Shown here piece after piece: positions 15,045 through 17,950 of a DNA stretch of 17,950 nucleotides. The DNA comes from CAZEAN01 sp964510225 (GTDB lineage: Bacteria > Planctomycetota > Planctomycetia > Isosphaerales > Isosphaeraceae): contig CAZEAN010000114.1 of the NCBI GenBank assembly GCA_964510225.1, positions 1-17,950 of the forward strand, in the 5' to 3' direction. The translations under genes and the position numbers were made by a program. Below the pieces are notes generated by a model. That model did no database searches. It saw nothing but the letters and a program-made list of their open reading frames with translations, and was not told the origin of the DNA. How positions within the stretch are numbered: position 1 is the stretch's first letter; each line of letters starts with the position of its first letter.

Positions 15045-16589
15045 TTAGTTCCCGTTCGTCATCCGCCCCGTTGCCGCTTCCATCATGGCGTGTTGCGTCC
15101 AGTCGGATACGGGTTTTGCAGGACCGAGTCGACCTCGACTCATCACCGCAATGCGATCGCAGAGCCCCATCAACTCCGGCAAGTAAGAGCTGACCAAGAG
15201 AATGGCCCTGCCTTGAGCCGCGAGGTCGGCGATCATCTGGTAGATCTCGGCCTTGCTGCCGATGTCGATGCCTCGGGTCGGTTCATCGAGCAAGAGGATC
15301 TCGGCCTCCTGGTGCAACAGTCGCGCAATGGCGACCTTCTGCTGATTACCGCCCGAGAGAGACCGCACAGGATCACCAGGCCCACCGGCTCGGATCCTTA
15401 TTTCTTTGATCCAATGTGCCGCCGCTCGTCGACGGCGGCCCAGATCAAGCCAACCCGCCTTCGCATAACGTTCTGAGGCCGAGCCCGTGATGTTCTCTTC
15501 AATCGACTGATTCAATGCCAATCCTTCTACCTTGCGATCTTCACTTAAGAACCCTACACCTTGCTTGATCCGACGATGTGGGTTTGAACGTCCCGAGACC
15601 CCTTTGACCATGACAGTCCCCGAGCGCACTTGATCGAGACCGAAAATCGCCCGGAGCAACTCCGTCCGACCCGCACCTACCAACCCCGCAATGCCCAGGA
15701 TCTCCCCTTCCCTGAGTTCGAGATCGGCGTTGGTGGGGAGTTTGCGACCCGCGAGATGCTCCAGCTTCAGGACCGGTTTTCCAGGAGAACGATCCGACTT
15801 CGGGAATAGCTCCGTCAGTGGTCGGCCGACCATCTGATGGATGATCGCGCCCATTGTGGTTTCGCTCATCTTCCCATGAGCGACCGACTCTCCATCGCGG
15901 AGTACCGTGTAGGAGTCGGCCACCCGCTCAACCTCTTCGAGGAAGTGGCTGATGTAGACAATCGCCAATCCTTGATCGCGGAGCCGTCCGATGACCTCGA
16001 AGAGAGTCTCGGCATCCTGCTCCGTCAGCGAACTTGTCGGCTCATCAAAAACGATGACTTTGGCGTTACTATTCAACGCCCGTGCCACTTCAATGAGCTG
16101 TTGGGCTCCGATACTTAACGATCCTGCGATTGCCTCCGGTCTGATTTCCTCATGACCGAGCTGTCGGAGCAAGGCCACTACCTTCTCTCGATGGATCCGC
16201 CCCTTAATTATGCCCAGGTTGGTCTGCTCCTGGCCCAGCATGACATTGGCCTCGACTGAAAGATGCGGTGCGATTGCCAATTCCTGGTAGATCATCGCGA
16301 CCCCTTGAGAGAGGGCATCGCGCGGACCTCGAGGCCGATACGGTTCCCCTTCCAGTGTCATCGAGCCCGCATCAGGACGCTCCGCCCCACTGAGGACCTT
16401 CATTAAGGTACTCTTACCCGCACCATTCTCACCGATGAGCGCGTGGACCTCCCCTGCGTCGAGGTCGATCGACACATCAGACAACGCCCGATTGGCGCCG
16501 AATGACTTTGAGATCGCACGCATCTGGAGTCGGAGCGATTGTTGACCTTCCGGAGACGCTGCTGGGCTCAACCCGACCATTTCATTCAT
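15045..16589 (-). CDS. Sugar-type ABC transporter ATPase with two nucleotide-binding domains (RbsA/MglA class)
   Basis: Encodes 514 residues from ATG 16589, overlapping the end of the binding-protein gene by 8 bases. The longer frame to 16640 would lie inside that gene. NBD1 (about 18-255) has Walker A GENGAGKST at 53-61, signature LSIGAQQ at 158-164, and Walker B VIVFDEPTSSL at 178-188. NBD2 (about 272-510) has a degenerate Walker A, GLVGAGRTEL (302-311, Arg for Lys), which is normal for this class, then GFLSEDRKVEGL, LSGGNQQKV (411-419) and ILLLDEPTRGID (431-442). This duplicated architecture powers import of ribose, xylose, galactose and related sugars together with a membrane permease. 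No permease gene follows: the next gene is convergent. The ATPase itself looks intact and full length. Confidence 0.93.
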   Translation of the reverse strand: MNEMVGLSPAASPEGQQSLRLQMRAISKSFGANRALSDVSIDLDAGEVHALIGENGAGKSTLMKVLSGAERPDAGSMTLEGEPYRPRGPRDALSQGVAMIYQELAIAPHLSVEANVMLGQEQTNLGIIKGRIHREKVVALLRQLGHEEIRPEAIAGSLSIGAQQLIEVARALNSNAKVIVFDEPTSSLTEQDAETLFEVIGRLRDQGLAIVYISHFLEEVERVADSYTVLRDGESVAHGKMSETTMGAIIHQMVGRPLTELFPKSDRSPGKPVLKLEHLAGRKLPTNADLELREGEILGIAGLVGAGRTELLRAIFGLDQVRSGTVMVKGVSGRSNPHRRIKQGVGFLSEDRKVEGLALNQSIEENITGSASERYAKAGWLDLGRRRRAAAHWIKEIRIRAGGPGDPVRSLSGGNQQKVAIARLLHQEAEILLLDEPTRGIDIGSKAEIYQMIADLAAQGRAILLVSSYLPELMGLCDRIAVMSRGRLGPAKPVSDWTQHAMMEAATGRMTNGN

Positions 16590-17607
16590 TTCCCCGCACG
16601 AGTCCGGCACGCTTAAGCGCTTGAAGTGTCCCAAATGCACTCGATTCGTTGGGGGCGAAGATCCCTTCGAATGAACCTCGGTAGCGGGTCACAAGCTGCT
16701 CCGCCTTTTTCAGCGCGGTCTCTGCAGTTGCCCCGGCATATTGATCGGTCGAGACAAATCGGATCTCAGGGTATTCGTTCAAGATGGTGTCCATGAAGCC
16801 CTGCTCTCGTTCATCCGTGCTCGCCGACCCTACGGCGTAGCGGAGAAGAATGGCTGGACCGGTTTCGCTCATCATCTCTCCGAGTCGATGAGCCGCCAAA
16901 ACGCCACCGTTGTAGTTGTCGGTAGCGACGTAACTTGCGGGAGCCTCTGAGTTTAACGCGGAGTCGATGATCACCACTGAGATTCCCTTTGCGACGGCCT
17001 CTTCGACTGGGCTCGCCAGTGATGTGGCATCAAGTGGCGCTAAGACAATGCCATCGACTTGGAGCGCAATGGCGTCTTGAACTAACGCGATTTGCTGCTG
17101 GCGATCATCTTCTTTCTGCGGACCCTTCCAGACGATCTCTGCATTGAATTCGTCGGCGGCCTCACGGGCACCGACATGGATGGTCTGCCAGAATTCGTGT
17201 GTAGTTCCCTTGGGGATCACCATGATCCGCCACTTCTTGTCTTCACTTGTAGAGAAGTTGGCGTCGCTAGAGTGGTCGATCTTACGCGGGAAGAGTAGTT
17301 CGGCGACCTCAGGGTCATCCATATTTTCGAGCGTGGCCAGAACTTCCCCGGTGGAAATCTCCGGTTCTACTTCTCGACCTTCAAGATGATCGATGACCGT
17401 TTTTACGCCGAGGTAACCCATCCGTCGCGGATTTTGGAGGACAAGACCTTGGATTTGCCCATCGCGCAACGCATCAACCAACGGTGGACTACCGTCAAAT
17501 CCGATGAAGACGACTCCTTCCGATTCCGACTCAATGGAACTTGCACAACCGGCCAGGATCGTTGCCAATAAGACCCCAAACAACCACAAAGCATGTCGCG
17601 AGCGCAT
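16582..17607 (-). CDS. Sugar-binding lipoprotein (Peripla_BP_4) with circularly permuted segment order
   Basis: Encodes 341 residues; ATG 17607 has AAGGGG 10 bases upstream. Residues 1-21 are a lipoprotein signal ending in LAGC, with Cys21 lipidated. Normal members start, after the signal, with a strand like KKWRIMVIPKGTTHEFW and end with VFIGFD..LVLQNPRRMGYLGVK..TGEVLATLENMDDPE. Here residues 31-107 are that C-terminal part. Residues 108-123 are a polar linker, and 124-341 are the N-terminal part: WRIMVIPKGTTHEFW, DGIVLAPLD, VVIIDSALNS, YVATDNYNGG, SASTDEREQGF, GIFAPNESSAFGTLQAL. The stop follows AGLVRGNE, just where the VFIGFD strand should come. Ligand-site residues of both parts remain. 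It overlaps the ATPase gene, so it is probably expressed with it. A natural circular permutation or a decayed tandem duplication are the alternatives. Confidence 0.8.
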   Translation of the reverse strand: MRSRHALWLFGVLLATILAGCASSIESESEGVVFIGFDGSPPLVDALRDGQIQGLVLQNPRRMGYLGVKTVIDHLEGREVEPEISTGEVLATLENMDDPEVAELLFPRKIDHSSDANFSTSEDKKWRIMVIPKGTTHEFWQTIHVGAREAADEFNAEIVWKGPQKEDDRQQQIALVQDAIALQVDGIVLAPLDATSLASPVEEAVAKGISVVIIDSALNSEAPASYVATDNYNGGVLAAHRLGEMMSETGPAILLRYAVGSASTDEREQGFMDTILNEYPEIRFVSTDQYAGATAETALKKAEQLVTRYRGSFEGIFAPNESSAFGTLQALKRAGLVRGNE

Positions 17608-17654
17608 TGTGATCGATCCCCTTGACTGGAACTGAGTAATGGAAATGAAGATTC

Positions 17655-17684
17655 ATGGTAGAGACGCTCTTTGACCACCGTCAA
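17655..17684 (-). promoter_or_regulatory. Candidate promoter of the ABC operon with an operator-like inverted repeat
   Basis: On the minus strand TTGACG (17684-17679) and TACCAT (17660-17655) are 18 bases apart. The -35 box lies inside a perfect inverted repeat, TTGAC-CACC-GTCAA (17671-17684), a plausible repressor site. The leader would be about 45 bases. Confidence 0.4.
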
Positions 17685-17851
17685 GCGGTTGATTGGCTTG
17701 AGTTTAGCGCCTCTTCGTAGCCCACCTCGCACCCCAAGTGAGAGCCTGGAGAATCAACACTTCGAATCGTGATGCGGCGGATGAGACCTCTTCAGACGTG
17801 AATACGGAAGTGTGTGCAGCGATTTTTCGGAGACTTTTTTGCTTTGGTTAG

Positions 17852-17879
17852 TTGACTTGGGCGTTTTGTTAGGTACTAT
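17852..17879 (+). promoter_or_regulatory. Strong sigma70-type promoter pointing out of the window
   Basis: TTGACT (17852-17857) and TACTAT (17874-17879) are 16 bases apart; the -35 matches consensus at five of six bases and the -10 at four of six. Its gene must start beyond base 17950. Confidence 0.5.
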
Positions 17880-17950
17880 TGCTCTTGCCGACGCAAAAAC
17901 AGTCCTTGCCACGGTGACTTCTCTCCAGCGGTTTTGGTCTGTTAGGCAAT

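Larger units (their letters stand above)
17608..17950. other. Intergenic region at the right edge, divergent promoters
   Basis: No gene is seen. A promoter-like pair faces the ABC operon (17655-17684) and another points out of the window (17852-17879). T-rich runs lie at 17821-17870. Confidence 0.45.

Overview
The window looks like chromosome of a planctomycete, probably an Isosphaerales/Gemmatales-type member. The clues are two exported proteins with the planctomycete LEPR-XLL N-terminal motif (haem peroxidase 2063-4501 and a small protein 7479-8153), a short lipoprotein of a kind I associate with this group, a large TIR-STAND gene, and loose operon structure with long gaps. This assignment is inference; no rRNA or tRNA gene is present.

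Layout. 1-625 (-) is the start of a secreted subtilisin-like protease that runs off the left edge. 990-1562 (+) is a secreted lipocalin-like DUF1579-type protein. 2063-4501 (+) is a large haem peroxidase with an RTX-like calcium-binding tail. 4740-6725 (-) is a KefB-type K+/H+ antiporter with RCK domains. Upstream of it, 6819-7211 (-) holds a frameshifted remnant that reads like the N-terminus of an IS66-family transposase. 7479-8153 (-) is a second LEPR-XLL exported protein. 8376-9533 (+) is transaldolase. 9650-9883 (-) is a small lipoprotein. 10129-11591 (-) is a cluster of two tandem YkgJ-type cysteine-cluster genes followed by an HU gene whose acidic tail contains an EF-hand/dockerin-like loop. 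11850-14570 (+) is a TIR-nSTAND NTPase with a transmembrane helix and a collapsed WD40 region. 15045-17607 (-) is a sugar-type ABC operon of a substrate-binding lipoprotein and a double ATPase, with no permease in the window.

The most unusual object is the binding protein at 16582-17607. Its segments appear in circularly permuted order: lipoprotein signal, then the C-terminal third of a Peripla_BP_4 protein, then a short linker, then the N-terminal two thirds, with the stop exactly where the C-terminal third would normally begin. The second is the TIR-nSTAND protein, whose WD40 propeller seems to have been cut down to one partial blade joined to the usual C-terminal tail.

Most 3' ends carry a 7-15 bp hairpin without a following T-run. 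Promoter-like boxes are visible before the antiporter, HU and ABC operon, and at the right edge pointing out of the window. The ABC genes overlap by 8 bases and the two YkgJ genes by one, so each pair is probably translationally coupled.
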